Shown: positions 9,429 through 17,842, numbered from the stretch's first letter. The stretch is DNA of 64,000 nucleotides from Ilumatobacteraceae bacterium (GCA_033344875.1 JAWPMO010000001.1:4613595-4677594), one strand, 5' to 3'. Numbers and translations: made by a program. The notes: generated by a model from the letters alone, not told the origin.

Positions 9429-10715
9429 ATGTCCACCGACGAACGAACGGAAGCGAAGCCGCAGCACGGCCGGTTCACCAGTGAGGTGATGGCCGGCGGC
9501 TCGGTCGTGGAGAAGTCCGACGACGAGCTCGTCGGTGGTCTCCGCGGCGCCGTCGGGGTGCTCGGCGTGGTCGCACTCATCGGCATCCTCGGGCTGTTCA
9601 GCATCTGGTGGCTGGTGTTCGTCGTCGGGGTGCTGATCGCGATCTTCCTGCACGAGACCGGCCACTTCGTCACCGCTCGCTGGACCGGCATGAAGGCGAC
9701 GCAGTTCTTCATCGGGTTCGGACCCCGACTGTGGAGTTTCCGCCGGGGCGAGACCGAGTACGGCGTGCGAGCGCTACCGCTCGGTGCGTTCGTCCGCATC
9801 ATCGGCATGAACAACATGGACGAGGTCGAGGCGGGCGACGAGGATCGCACCTATCGCTCGAAGAGCTACCCGAAGCGGCTGCTCGTGATCTCGGCCGGAT
9901 CGATCATGCACATGCTGATCGCGATCGCGCTGCTGTTCGTGGTGTACGTCGCCGACGGCGAGGTCGTCGAGCGCGACGGTGCCGAGATCGGCATCGTCCA
10001 GGAAGCCGGTCCCGCGGCCGTCGCCGGCCTCGAGCCGGGCGACGTGGTGCTGTCGATCGACGGCGAAGAGGTCGGTGGTTCCGCCGATCTCGGACGTCTG
10101 GTCCAGGCCAACGAGCCGGGCACCTCGCTCGCGTTCGACGTGCTCCGTGAGGGGCAGGCGCTCACGATCCCCGTGACGCTCGGTGCCAACACCGACGAGG
10201 AATCGGTCCTCTTCGGCAAGCCGTACGTCGGTGTGTCGAGCGGGGCCTACTACGACACGATCGAACACTCCGTCCCCGCCGCCGCCGTCAACGCGGTCAC
10301 CGACATCTTCCCGACCTCGTGGGAGATGACCAAGGGTGCGGTTCGGGTGCTGAACCCGGTCAACATCTTCACGCACGTCACGGGCAGCAACGACGACCTC
10401 GAGACCCGTCCGACCACCCTGGTCGGGGTCACCGGCCTCAGTGACGACGTCGGCGACGCCCAGGGGATCATCGGCATCCTGTTCCTGCTCGCCGTGCTGA
10501 ACGTGTTCGTCGGCGTGTTTAACATGTTCCCGCTGCTGCCGCTCGACGGCGGCCACGCGGCGATCGCCACCTACGAGCGGTTGCGCGAGCGCGGCGGCCA
10601 GCGGTACTACGCGGACGTCGCCAAGATGATGCCGTTCGCCATGGCGGTGATGACGGTGTTGCTGTTCCTGTTCATGAGCGGGCTCTACCTCGACATCACC
10701 GACCCCGTCGGCTGA
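9429..10715 (+). CDS. rseP: Site-2 intramembrane metalloprotease (RseP/Rip1 family)
   Basis: A 428-residue polytopic membrane zinc protease. It has HETGH at residues 75-79 in the first catalytic helix, a PDZ domain at about 185-260 (GPAAVAGLEPGDVVLSIDGEEV), and NMFPLLPLDGGH at about 365-376, which supplies the third zinc ligand. Family members cut anti-sigma factors and other single-span proteins. The ATG directly abuts the dxr stop codon, so the reading frames are back to back without a gap. Downstream sits a palindromic repeat (10715-10817) that may end the transcript. Confidence 0.94.
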   Translation: MSTDERTEAKPQHGRFTSEVMAGGSVVEKSDDELVGGLRGAVGVLGVVALIGILGLFSIWWLVFVVGVLIAIFLHETGHFVTARWTGMKATQFFIGFGPRLWSFRRGETEYGVRALPLGAFVRIIGMNNMDEVEAGDEDRTYRSKSYPKRLLVISAGSIMHMLIAIALLFVVYVADGEVVERDGAEIGIVQEAGPAAVAGLEPGDVVLSIDGEEVGGSADLGRLVQANEPGTSLAFDVLREGQALTIPVTLGANTDEESVLFGKPYVGVSSGAYYDTIEHSVPAAAVNAVTDIFPTSWEMTKGAVRVLNPVNIFTHVTGSNDDLETRPTTLVGVTGLSDDVGDAQGIIGILFLLAVLNVFVGVFNMFPLLPLDGGHAAIATYERLRERGGQRYYADVAKMMPFAMAVMTVLLFLFMSGLYLDITDPVG

Positions 10716-10817
10716 GCGGGGCCGTTTTCCGCCCTGGCGGCGTTGCGCCTCGCCGCTCACAGCCCGAAGGCTGTTCGGGCTCGTCGCGCCTTGCCAGGAC
10801 GAAAACCGATCCCCGCT
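10715..10817. repeat. Imperfect palindromic (REP-like) element after rseP
   Basis: The element runs from AGCGGGG (10715-10721) to its inverted copy CCCCGCT (10811-10817). Next inward are GTTTTCCGCCCTGG and the inverse of CCAGGACGAAAAC. The centre is a perfect 8-bp hairpin AGCCCGAA-GGCTG-TTCGGGCT at 10761-10781. It begins on the last base of the rseP stop codon. It can fold into a single long stem and could end transcription or be a dispersed palindromic repeat. A degenerate copy of its core lies at 10875-10930. Confidence 0.7.
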
Positions 10818-10874
10818 CAGCTTCGCTGCTGGTCGCGGCTGGGACGGTGGTGTGTGGGTGGTGCGGTTGCGTTG

Positions 10875-10930
10875 GTGGCGTTGCGGCTCGCGGCTGACAA
10901 CTCGAAGGCTGTTCGGGTTGCCCGGTGTCG
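10875..10930. repeat. Diverged second copy of the palindromic core
   Basis: GGCGTTGCGGCTCGCGGCTG followed by CAACTCGAA-GGCTG-TTCGGGTTG (hairpin 10898-10920) repeats the core of the 10715-10817 element. The loop GGCTG is kept while both stem arms have changed together: AGCCCGAA/TTCGGGCT became CAACTCGAA/TTCGGGTTG, which still pairs with a single G-T. Paired changes of this kind suggest that the fold itself is under selection. Confidence 0.6.
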
Positions 10931-11126
10931 GCGCGTAGAAGCGTTGTCCGCCTCAGCGGCTACTCGATGCGATTGACGTCGGCGTTGGTGTTGCCGAAAT
11001 GGGCGTTTGGTTCCGATCCCGCCCGCACTGGGGACGCTAGGCCGGGACCGGGTGGACTTGCGGTCGTGGTGATGACCGCATCTCTGCGCTCATCTGGTGA
11101 GTGCAGCTGTCGGTAGTGTTGGCACC

Positions 11127-11396
11127 ATGAGCTCTGCTCTCGGCGTTGCGGGCGACACTTCGAGCGTCGTGGTGGAGAAGGTCGTCGAGTGGTGGCGTGG
11201 GATGTCCGCCGGCGAGAAACTCGATCAGGTTGTCGAACTGAATCGGACGTGCGAACGGCTGTCCGAGGCCGGCGTCCGTGCTCGTTATCCGGAGGCCGGT
11301 GGTGACGAGGTGCGGCTACGGGTGTTGGCGTTGCGGCTCGGCCGTGATGTGATGGTCGAGGTGTACGGCTGGGATCCGACGGTTGAAGGCTGGTAG
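11127..11396 (+). CDS. Small hypothetical protein paired with a nucleotidyltransferase remnant
   Basis: An 89-residue protein with no signal peptide or membrane span. The middle and end read ELNRTCERLSEAGVRARYP and LRVLALRLGRDVMVEVYGWD. I recall similar short proteins encoded just upstream of minimal nucleotidyltransferase-like genes in several phyla, but the function is not known to me. ATG 11127 is preferred over GTG 11097; TAGTGT eight bases before the ATG could be a -10 box of a leaderless mRNA. Directly downstream (11400-11507) is the broken start of the likely partner gene. Confidence 0.6.
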   Translation: MSSALGVAGDTSSVVVEKVVEWWRGMSAGEKLDQVVELNRTCERLSEAGVRARYPEAGGDEVRLRVLALRLGRDVMVEVYGWDPTVEGW

Positions 11397-11399
11397 GTC

Positions 11400-11507
11400 G
11401 TGACACCACTCGAGCATGTGGTGTCGCTCGGGCGGATCCTCGATGAGCTCGGGATTGCGTGGGTGCTGGGAGGCTCGCTGGCGAGCGTGAGGGCGATCGG
11501 CTGGTGA
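11400..11507 (+). pseudogene. Truncated nucleotidyltransferase-like gene (first 35 codons)
   Basis: Starting at GTG 11400, three bases after the previous stop, the frame encodes VTPLEHVVSLGRILDELG and then IAWVLGGSLASVRAIGW before TGA 11505-11507. The stretch WVLGGSLAS is the nucleotide-binding GGSxAS-type motif that opens minimal nucleotidyltransferases; the acidic metal-binding residues and the remaining domain that should follow are missing. The sequence then runs into a nitroreductase gene. I read this as a deletion remnant of the second gene of a two-gene unit. Confidence 0.6.
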
Positions 11508-12007
11508 GGCTGGTTCGGTCGATGCGGGCGGTTCGGACGTTCACGGCCGAGGCGGTCGACGATGCCGTGCTCACGCAGATCCTCGATGTCGCCCGATGGG
11601 CGGGGTCGGCCCGGAACCGACAGCCGTGGCACTGGACGGTCTGTCGTGGCGCTCGTCTTCGTCGTGAGCTGGCACGATCCGGCCCGTACGCCGGGTTCCT
11701 GACGGATGCTCCCGTGGTCGCCGTGCTCAGCGTCGACTCCGATACCGGGGGAGCGGACGGCGAGTTCGACTGCGGTCGAGCGGCGCAGCAGCTCCTCGTT
11801 GCCGCCGCCGCGGTCGGGCTCGGGGCGTGCCCGGTGACGCTCGACCCCGACCGTGTCGTCGGCCTGCGGACGCTGCTCGGCTTGGACGACCGGTGGTCAC
11901 CCCGCTGGGCGATCGCCCTCGGGCACCCGGCACCGCCTCCCACGGAGGGGCGTTCGGCGATCCCACGCGGTCGCCGGGCCCTCGATGACGTCGTGACCTG
12001 GCGGTGA
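11504..12007 (+). CDS. Nitroreductase-family FMN oxidoreductase
   Basis: A 167-residue protein of the nitroreductase fold, likely using FMN and a nicotinamide cofactor; the substrate cannot be told. Typical text is RSMRAVRTFT at the N terminus, WAGSARNRQPWHWTV (the NxQPW flavin-contact region) and the C-terminal AIALGHPAP. GTG 11504 overlaps the stop of the upstream remnant as GTGA and puts the RAVR motif at the usual distance from the start. ATG 11522 and an upstream ATG at 11459 are alternatives. It is short for the family, but all main motifs are present. It belongs to the group of genes inserted between rseP and ispG. Confidence 0.8.
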   Translation: MRLVRSMRAVRTFTAEAVDDAVLTQILDVARWAGSARNRQPWHWTVCRGARLRRELARSGPYAGFLTDAPVVAVLSVDSDTGGADGEFDCGRAAQQLLVAAAAVGLGACPVTLDPDRVVGLRTLLGLDDRWSPRWAIALGHPAPPPTEGRSAIPRGRRALDDVVTWR

Positions 12008-12082
12008 CATCACCGGTGCGGCGCGATGTGCCCGATGCCCTACGCCATGAACGGGTGTCGGCGCGGTAGCGTCGGTCGTGCC

Positions 12083-13312
12083 ATGGACGTGACCGACTGG
12101 AAGACCGAGCGGCGGAAGACCCGCCAGATCATGGTGGGCGACGTGCCCGTCGGCGGTGACGCCCCCATCAGCATCCAGTCGATGACGATCACCAAGACGG
12201 CCGACGTCGACGGCACGCTGCAGCAGATCTACGCGCTCGCAGCCGCCGGATGCGACATCGTGCGGTGCACCTGCAACGAGCAGGCGGCCGCCGAAGGCCT
12301 CGCCCAGATCGTTCCCCGCTCACCCGTGCCGATCATCGCCGACATCCACCACCAGTACAAGATGGCGCTGGCGGCCATGGAGGCCGGCGTCCACGGGCTC
12401 CGGCTCAACCCCGGCAACATCCGCAAGCCCGAGCACATCAAAGCCGTCGCCAGCGAGGCTCGCGACCGGCAGATCCCGATCCGGATCGGTGTCAACGCCG
12501 GCTCGCTCGACCCGGCGCTCTACGAGAAGTACGGCGGAGCGACGCCCGAGGCGATGGTCGAATCGGCCCAGCGCGAGATGGCGTACTTCCACGAGGTCGA
12601 CTTCGACCTGATGAAGATCTCCGTCAAGGCGTCGAGCGTGCCGCTGATGGTCGAGGCATACCGGCAGCTGTCGGCCGTCACCGATGTGCCGCTGCACCTC
12701 GGCGTGACCGAGGCCGGGCCGCCGCCCGCCGGGCTGGTCAAGGCCACCGCCGGTATCGCCACGCTCCTGATGGAGGGCATCGGCGACACCATCCGGTACT
12801 CGCTCACCGCCGACCCCGTCGAAGAAGCCAAGGCCGGCCGCCAGCTGCTCGAAGCGCTGGGCCTGCGTGAACGCAAGAACGTCGACCTGATCGCGTGCCC
12901 CTCGTGCGGCCGCGCGGAGGTCGACGTGATCGACGTCGCCAACCGGGCCATGGAGGCGTTCGGCGAGCGCGAGCTCCCGCTCCAGGTCGCCGTGATGGGA
13001 TGCGTCGTCAACGGGCCGGGCGAGGCTCGCGAGGCCGACATCGGCATCGCCGCCGGCAACAAGCGCGGTCATCTGTTCGTCAAGGGCCGCAACATTGCGG
13101 TCGTGCCCGAAGACGAGATGGTCGACGCGCTCGTCGAGTGGGCGGAGTTCATCAACGAACACGGGACCGACGCAGCGATCGCCAAGGCCGACACGGCGGT
13201 GGCCGAACGCGAGGCGGCCCGCGACCGTTCGGCGCTGCTCGAAGCGCAGGGTGACGATGCCAATGCCGCCGGCGAGAAGATCGTCGAGATCCGCAAGACG
13301 GTGTCGGGCTGA
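12083..13312 (+). CDS. ispG: 4-hydroxy-3-methylbut-2-enyl diphosphate synthase
   Basis: A 409-residue iron-sulfur enzyme of the MEP pathway converting MEcPP to HMBPP. The N-terminal TIM barrel has ISIQSMTITKTADVDGT and GLRLNPGNIRKPEHIK. The C-terminal 4Fe-4S region shows CPSCGRAEVDVIDV and MGCVVNGPGEAREADIGIA, giving the three Cys ligands and conserved Glu. ATG 12083 (MDVTDWKTERRKTRQIMVG) fits the family start; an in-frame upstream start at 12026 would add an unlikely tail. In many actinobacteria ispG directly follows rseP; here 1.3 kb intervenes. Confidence 0.96.
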   Translation: MDVTDWKTERRKTRQIMVGDVPVGGDAPISIQSMTITKTADVDGTLQQIYALAAAGCDIVRCTCNEQAAAEGLAQIVPRSPVPIIADIHHQYKMALAAMEAGVHGLRLNPGNIRKPEHIKAVASEARDRQIPIRIGVNAGSLDPALYEKYGGATPEAMVESAQREMAYFHEVDFDLMKISVKASSVPLMVEAYRQLSAVTDVPLHLGVTEAGPPPAGLVKATAGIATLLMEGIGDTIRYSLTADPVEEAKAGRQLLEALGLRERKNVDLIACPSCGRAEVDVIDVANRAMEAFGERELPLQVAVMGCVVNGPGEAREADIGIAAGNKRGHLFVKGRNIAVVPEDEMVDALVEWAEFINEHGTDAAIAKADTAVAEREAARDRSALLEAQGDDANAAGEKIVEIRKTVSG

Positions 13313-13355
13313 CCCGACTCGCTACCTCACTCGCCGGAGTGTGAGCATGGGGTGC

Positions 13356-14081
13356 ATGACCCCCGTCGAGATCATGCGAGCCACCGACGCGATCGGCACC
13401 GTCGGTGCGGCGTTCTACTTCCACCCCGACACGCTGGCCCGCGGCAAGGCCGCCGGTCTCGACGGGTTCCGCTTCTACATCCTCGGGCGCGGCGGCGTGC
13501 TCGGCGACGTCGAACCGGCCGTCGTGCACGGCGCGTTCGGCTACTTCCATCCCGGTCTGATCGCCAAGATGTGGACCACCGCCGCCGAGCGTGTGGCGCC
13601 CCGTGAGGCCGCCCGCATGTACCACCAGTGCGCGCACGAACTCGGACGTTCGGCGCTGGCGGAGGTCGACGGACTCGACGGGTTCGTCGACGCTGCGTCG
13701 CAGATCATCGGCTCGGTCGAGGGAGCGTCGCTGCCGCTGTTCACGGCGATGCGGGCCGAACCCGTCCCCGAGGATGCTCCGGCCGCCGCCATCCACCAGG
13801 CGATGGTGCTCCGCGAACTCCGCGGTAGCGTGCACCTGCTCGCACTGGTCGCTCAGGGGCTCGACAGCGCCACGGCGCACGCGATCAAGCGGCCCGACGA
13901 CGTGACCGTCTTCGGCTACGAGACGGCACCCGACGTGACCGACGACGACCGTGCAACGTGGCAGCGAGCCGATGACATGACCGACGAACTGTTGACGCCC
14001 GCCTACGCGTCGCTCAGCGATGCACAGGCCGACGCACTCGTCGCCGGAACCGCCGCGATCGCCGCCGCCCTCGGCGTCTGA
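13356..14081 (+). CDS. SCO6745-family protein
   Basis: A 241-residue soluble alpha-helical protein of a family found widely in actinobacteria. Text such as DAIGTVGAAFYFHPDTLARGK, GYFHPGLIAKMW and LRELRGSVHL matches members I recall under the name SCO6745. Function is unknown. It was chosen to start at ATG 13356 (MTPVEIMRATDA); ATG 13347 three codons earlier is equally possible. It converges on manA with a 17-base gap. Confidence 0.75.
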   Translation: MTPVEIMRATDAIGTVGAAFYFHPDTLARGKAAGLDGFRFYILGRGGVLGDVEPAVVHGAFGYFHPGLIAKMWTTAAERVAPREAARMYHQCAHELGRSALAEVDGLDGFVDAASQIIGSVEGASLPLFTAMRAEPVPEDAPAAAIHQAMVLRELRGSVHLLALVAQGLDSATAHAIKRPDDVTVFGYETAPDVTDDDRATWQRADDMTDELLTPAYASLSDAQADALVAGTAAIAAALGV

Positions 14082-14098
14082 TCGACTCTCCGCCGGGG

Positions 14099-15061
14099 TC
14101 AGCCGTCGATCGGGACCGTCACGTACGTGACCTCGTCGGCGACCAGCCGATCGCCGGGTGCGGCGTACCAGCTGTTGCCGAGCAGGTCGATCGACAGCTC
14201 GTGGTCGCTGGCGACGTGCGACTCGCCCGGTCCCAGGCGGAGCAACGACACGCCCGCATCGGGCAGGTCGTAGCGGGTCCCCGACGGCAACGTCGGCTCG
14301 ACCAGCGGCGTCGGATCGACAGTGGCGAGCAGGAGGTCGACGTCGACCGGTTTGGTCGTGAGGCCGCCGCGCACCACGTTGTCGCTCGCGCCCATGAGTT
14401 CGACGCCGGCGCCGTGGAGGTAGGCGTGCAGATTGCCCGCATCGAGCCGGATTGCGTCACCAGGCTTCAACGTGATCAGGTTGAGCAACAGCGTCGCGGC
14501 GACGCTCGGATCGCCGGGGTAGCGCTCGGCCAACCGGCGGACCCACTCGGCTTCGGGAAGTGACGAATCGGCGCACGCATCGACGATCGGCAGGGGATCG
14601 ATCGTGTGACGGTACAGACCCTCGAGCGCCGCACCGGGACCGTGCTCGGCAAGCACGTCGGCGAGCGCCTCGATGTCGAGTCCGCGGAGCAGACCGAGCG
14701 TGGCGTCGACGGGGCGGACCCCACACAAGGCCTGGAACGGCGTGAGCGCACACAGCAGTTCGGGCTTGGGGTTGGCGTCGAGGAAGACACCGCGTTCGAA
14801 CCCCGCCCTGGCCTGCTCCCGGTCGGGATGGGTCTGGAGCGAGAGCGGGCGCGAGCAGGCGAGCACCTTGAGCAGGTAGGGGAGCGGGCCGCTGACGTCG
14901 ACGAGCGGTGCGCCATCGTCGAACATCGACGGCCCGTTCGGATGGGTACCGAGCCACAGTTCGGCCCAGGGTCGGCCGTCGGGATCGAGCCCGAGCAGCG
15001 CGGGGATGAACGTCGGGTCTCCCCAGTCGTAGTGCCGGACGATCCCTTCGATGCGCTGCAC
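14099..15061 (-). CDS. manA: Mannose-6-phosphate isomerase, class I
   Basis: A 320-residue zinc cupin enzyme interconverting fructose 6-phosphate and mannose 6-phosphate. Class I signatures are visible: YDWGDPTFIPALLG at the N terminus, SLQTHPDREQARAGFE with zinc ligands Gln and His, PKPELLCALTPFQALCG with the Glu ligand, and the active-site loop NLHAYLHGAGVELMGASDN followed by VVRGGLTTKPVD. Somewhat shorter than the enteric enzyme (about 390), as is usual in actinobacteria. It is divergent from a lipoprotein gene across a 115-bp promoter region. Confidence 0.94.
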   Translation of the reverse strand: MQRIEGIVRHYDWGDPTFIPALLGLDPDGRPWAELWLGTHPNGPSMFDDGAPLVDVSGPLPYLLKVLACSRPLSLQTHPDREQARAGFERGVFLDANPKPELLCALTPFQALCGVRPVDATLGLLRGLDIEALADVLAEHGPGAALEGLYRHTIDPLPIVDACADSSLPEAEWVRRLAERYPGDPSVAATLLLNLITLKPGDAIRLDAGNLHAYLHGAGVELMGASDNVVRGGLTTKPVDVDLLLATVDPTPLVEPTLPSGTRYDLPDAGVSLLRLGPGESHVASDHELSIDLLGNSWYAAPGDRLVADEVTYVTVPIDG

Positions 15062-15142
15062 CTTGCCGACCTTATCCCGGTGTCAGTGACGGCGACTGCG
15101 GCGTCCGATGCCGGGTGGATCCGGTACATCCGGATGTTTTCG

Positions 15143-15168
15143 GGAACTGCGATCGGGGTAGGAACGTC
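15143..15168 (+). promoter_or_regulatory. ECF-sigma-type promoter ahead of a lipoprotein gene
   Basis: GGAAC at 15143-15147 and CGTC at 15165-15168 with 17 bases between them resemble -35/-10 elements used by extracytoplasmic-function sigma factors. The -10 element ends eight bases before the ATG at 15177, so the transcript would start at or next to the start codon. Confidence 0.45.
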
Positions 15169-15176
15169 GAAGAACC

Positions 15177-16052
15177 ATGCAACGACGCAACAACCCCCAA
15201 CTCCGCCTCGCTGCCGCCACCGCCACCGTGGCGCTCGTCCTCGCCGCTTGCGGCGACGACGGCGCCGAGCCGGTCGCGCAGCCGGGCGACAGCATTCCCA
15301 CCCCCGATACGACGGTCCCAGCGACCGACGCTCCGTCCGACGATGCCCTGGAGCATCCGACCGGTGCCGACGAGGTCGTGGTCGAGATCGGCTACGAGGG
15401 CGGCTTCATGCCGGTCGACGGCGTGTTCACGCAACTCCCGCTCCTCCTGGTCGCCGGCGATGGCAGCCAATACGTCCAGGGGCCCCAGATCGAGATCTAC
15501 CCGGGCCCGCTCCTGCCGAACGTGCAGGTCAGCGACATCGGGGAGGACGGCATCCAGTCGCTCCTCGACCTCGCCGCCGAGCACGGCCTCTTGACCGAGC
15601 GCGAGTACGACGCGCCCGACAACGTCGCCGACGCCCCCGACACCGTGGTGACCATCCATGCGAACGGCGAGACCTACGTCCATCGAGCCTACGCGCTCGG
15701 CATCGGCGGACTCGACGGCTCCGCGGAGACCGGCGACCGCGGCGAGCTGCAGGCGTTCGTCGAGGCGGCGACCGCCGGCCAACTCGAAGGCGAGCGCCGT
15801 TTCGAACCCGACACGTTCCTCGTCAGGGCCACCCCGGTCGACGACCTGTCGGCCTACGAGGTCGAGCCGACCGTGCTCGACTGGCCGGCCGACGTGACGC
15901 TGGCGCTGGCCGACGCCGGTGATTGTGCCGAGGTGCCCGCCGCCGAGGTCGCCGAGATGTTCGCCGACGCGAACCAACTGACGTTCTACGTCGACGGTGA
16001 CGTGACGTACCAGATCTCGGTCAAGCCCGAGCTCCCCGGCAGCGGCTGCTGA
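15177..16052 (+). CDS. Secreted lipoprotein of unknown function
   Basis: A 291-residue protein with a lipoprotein signal: a basic N terminus, a hydrophobic stretch and the lipobox VLAAC, with Cys at residue 25. A Thr/Pro/Asp-rich linker (to about 60) is followed by a globular domain containing YEGGFMPVDGVFTQLPLLLV and VVTIHANGETYVHRAYALG. I recognise no catalytic motif. The second half repeatedly mentions paired Tyr/His/Asp residues but no fold could be assigned. An ECF-type promoter sits directly upstream, so it may be part of an envelope-stress response. Confidence 0.7.
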   Translation: MQRRNNPQLRLAAATATVALVLAACGDDGAEPVAQPGDSIPTPDTTVPATDAPSDDALEHPTGADEVVVEIGYEGGFMPVDGVFTQLPLLLVAGDGSQYVQGPQIEIYPGPLLPNVQVSDIGEDGIQSLLDLAAEHGLLTEREYDAPDNVADAPDTVVTIHANGETYVHRAYALGIGGLDGSAETGDRGELQAFVEAATAGQLEGERRFEPDTFLVRATPVDDLSAYEVEPTVLDWPADVTLALADAGDCAEVPAAEVAEMFADANQLTFYVDGDVTYQISVKPELPGSGC

Positions 16053-16058
16053 GCGAAC

Positions 16059-16688
16059 TCAGGCGACACCGAGCTCGGCGGCCCGCGCCATCACGGTCTC
16101 GCGCTCGTCGCGGATCGTGGTGGTGTCGCCGTGCCCGGTGTGCACGATCGTCTCGTCGGGCAGCGTGAGCAGCTGCGAGATGATCGACCGCAGGATTGTC
16201 GGCTCGTCGCTGTAGCTGCGCCCCGTGGCACCGGGGCCACCACAGAACAGCGTGTCGCCCGACACCACGAGACCGGACGCCTGGTCGTGGAAGCAGCAGC
16301 ATCCCGGTGAATGACCAGGCGTGTGGAGGATGCCGAGCGAGTGACCCCCGACGTCGATGGTCTCTCCGGGGATCACGGCACCGTCGGTGTCGTGGCCCGG
16401 CCACACGACGTCCCACAGCATCCGGTCGTCGGTGTGGAGCAGGATCGGGGCGTCGACGGCATCACGGAGTGGTACGGCGGCGTTGATGTGGTCGTTGTGG
16501 CCGTGTGTGAGCACGATCGCCTTGACCCGACGGCCGTTGATGCCGTCGATGATCGGCTGGGCGTCGTGGGCGGCGTCGAACACCACGACTTCGCGGTCGT
16601 CGCCGACGATCCAGATGTTGTTCGTGACCTCCCATTCGCCGCCGTCGAGAGCGAAGATCCCGTCGGTGGTGACCAGTTCGATCGCCAT
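16059..16688 (-). CDS. MBL-fold hydrolase, likely S-formylmycothiol (thioester) hydrolase partner
   Basis: A 209-residue metallo-beta-lactamase-fold protein. Zinc ligands are visible in THGHNDH, HTPGHSPG, SGDTLF and HTGHGD, the glyoxalase II-like arrangement. Its ATG shares one base with the stop of the preceding mycothiol-type formaldehyde dehydrogenase gene, so both are co-translated. In actinobacteria this gene pair is common, and the hydrolase is thought to split the formyl-thiol product to formate. The enzyme activity is inferred from context; the fold is seen directly. The stop lies seven bases from that of the convergent lipoprotein gene. Confidence 0.85.
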   Translation of the reverse strand: MAIELVTTDGIFALDGGEWEVTNNIWIVGDDREVVVFDAAHDAQPIIDGINGRRVKAIVLTHGHNDHINAAVPLRDAVDAPILLHTDDRMLWDVVWPGHDTDGAVIPGETIDVGGHSLGILHTPGHSPGCCCFHDQASGLVVSGDTLFCGGPGATGRSYSDEPTILRSIISQLLTLPDETIVHTGHGDTTTIRDERETVMARAAELGVA

Positions 16689-17779
16689 CAGGAGTCGACT
16701 ACCACGACGCTGCGGAGGACCTCGCCGCGCTCCATCTTGTGGAACGCTTCCTCGACGTCGCCGATCCCGATCGTCTCGCTCACGAACCGGTCGAGGTCGA
16801 GTCGGCCCTGTCGGTACAGGTCGATCAGCATGGGGAAGTCGCGGCTGGGCAGGCAGTCGCCGTACCACGACGACTTCAGCGAACCGCCACGACCGAACAT
16901 CTCGATGAACGGCAGCTCGACGGTGTGGTCGGGGTGCGGCACACCGACCAGCACCACGGTGCCGGCGAGGTCGCGCGCCTCGAACGCCTGCTTGTAGACG
17001 TGCGGGTTGCCGATCGCCTCGATGCAGACGTCGGCCCCGTTGCCGTCGGTGACCGACTTGACGAACTCGACGGCGTCGGTGTCGTTGGCGTTGCAGGTGT
17101 GCGTGGCGCCGAAGTCCTTGGCCCACTCGAGCTTCTGGTCGTCGATGTCGATCGCGATGATCGTGGAGGCGCCGGCCAGGTAGGCACCGGCGATGGCGGC
17201 GTCGCCGACGCCGCCGCACCCGAACACGGCGACCGAGTCACCGCGGGTGACCTCACCGGTGTTGATCGCCGCACCGAGTCCGGCCATCACGCCGCACCCG
17301 AGGAGTCCGGCCGCGGTGGCCGGTGCCTCGGGATCCACGGGGGTGCACTGACCCGAGTGCACCAGTGTCTTCTCGACGAACGCGCCGATGCCCAGGGCGG
17401 GGGAGAGTTCGGTGCCGTCCTCGAGGGTCATCTTCTGCGTGGCATTGAACGTGCTGAAGCAGTACCAGGGCTTGCCCTTGAGACACGACCGGCACGTGCC
17501 GCACACCGCACGCCAGTTGAGGATCACGTAGTCGCCCGGTGCGACGTTGGTGACACCCTCGCCGACCGACTCGACGATGCCGGCGGCCTCGTGGCCGAGC
17601 AGGAACGGGAACTCGTCGTTGATCCCACCCTCGCGGTAGTGCAGGTCGGTGTGGCAGACACCGCACGCCTGGATCTTGACGACCGCCTCGCCGGGGCCGG
17701 GGTCGGGAATGACGATCGTTTCGAGGGTGACGGGCTCGCCCTTGGCGCGGGCGACGACTCCTTGTACGTGCTGAGGCAT
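16688..17779 (-). CDS. S-(hydroxymethyl)mycothiol dehydrogenase (class III-like alcohol dehydrogenase)
   Basis: A 363-residue zinc-dependent medium-chain dehydrogenase. It shows the catalytic-zinc text [10 protein letters not shown] (about 36-45) and GHEAAG, the structural zinc cluster [15 protein letters not shown] (about 93-107), and the NAD-binding loop [25 protein letters not shown]-like text (here [15 protein letters not shown]) and the overall sequence match the mycothiol-dependent formaldehyde dehydrogenases (MscR/FadH) better than glutathione enzymes. Role: oxidation of the formaldehyde-mycothiol adduct in the cytosol. It is translationally coupled to the MBL-fold gene. Confidence 0.9.
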   Translation of the reverse strand: MPQHVQGVVARAKGEPVTLETIVIPDPGPGEAVVKIQACGVCHTDLHYREGGINDEFPFLLGHEAAGIVESVGEGVTNVAPGDYVILNWRAVCGTCRSCLKGKPWYCFSTFNATQKMTLEDGTELSPALGIGAFVEKTLVHSGQCTPVDPEAPATAAGLLGCGVMAGLGAAINTGEVTRGDSVAVFGCGGVGDAAIAGAYLAGASTIIAIDIDDQKLEWAKDFGATHTCNANDTDAVEFVKSVTDGNGADVCIEAIGNPHVYKQAFEARDLAGTVVLVGVPHPDHTVELPFIEMFGRGGSLKSSWYGDCLPSRDFPMLIDLYRQGRLDLDRFVSETIGIGDVEEAFHKMERGEVLRSVVVVDS

Positions 17780-17842
17780 GGCATCAGACCGTAGTGCACG
17801 ACCGGGAACGTGTCCGGTCCCGCGGAACGGAAACCGGCAACT

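Noticed and set aside
13325-13346. CTCACTC/GAGTGTGAG after ispG as terminator
   Set aside because: The pairing needs a two-base bulge and has no T tract; too weak to list.
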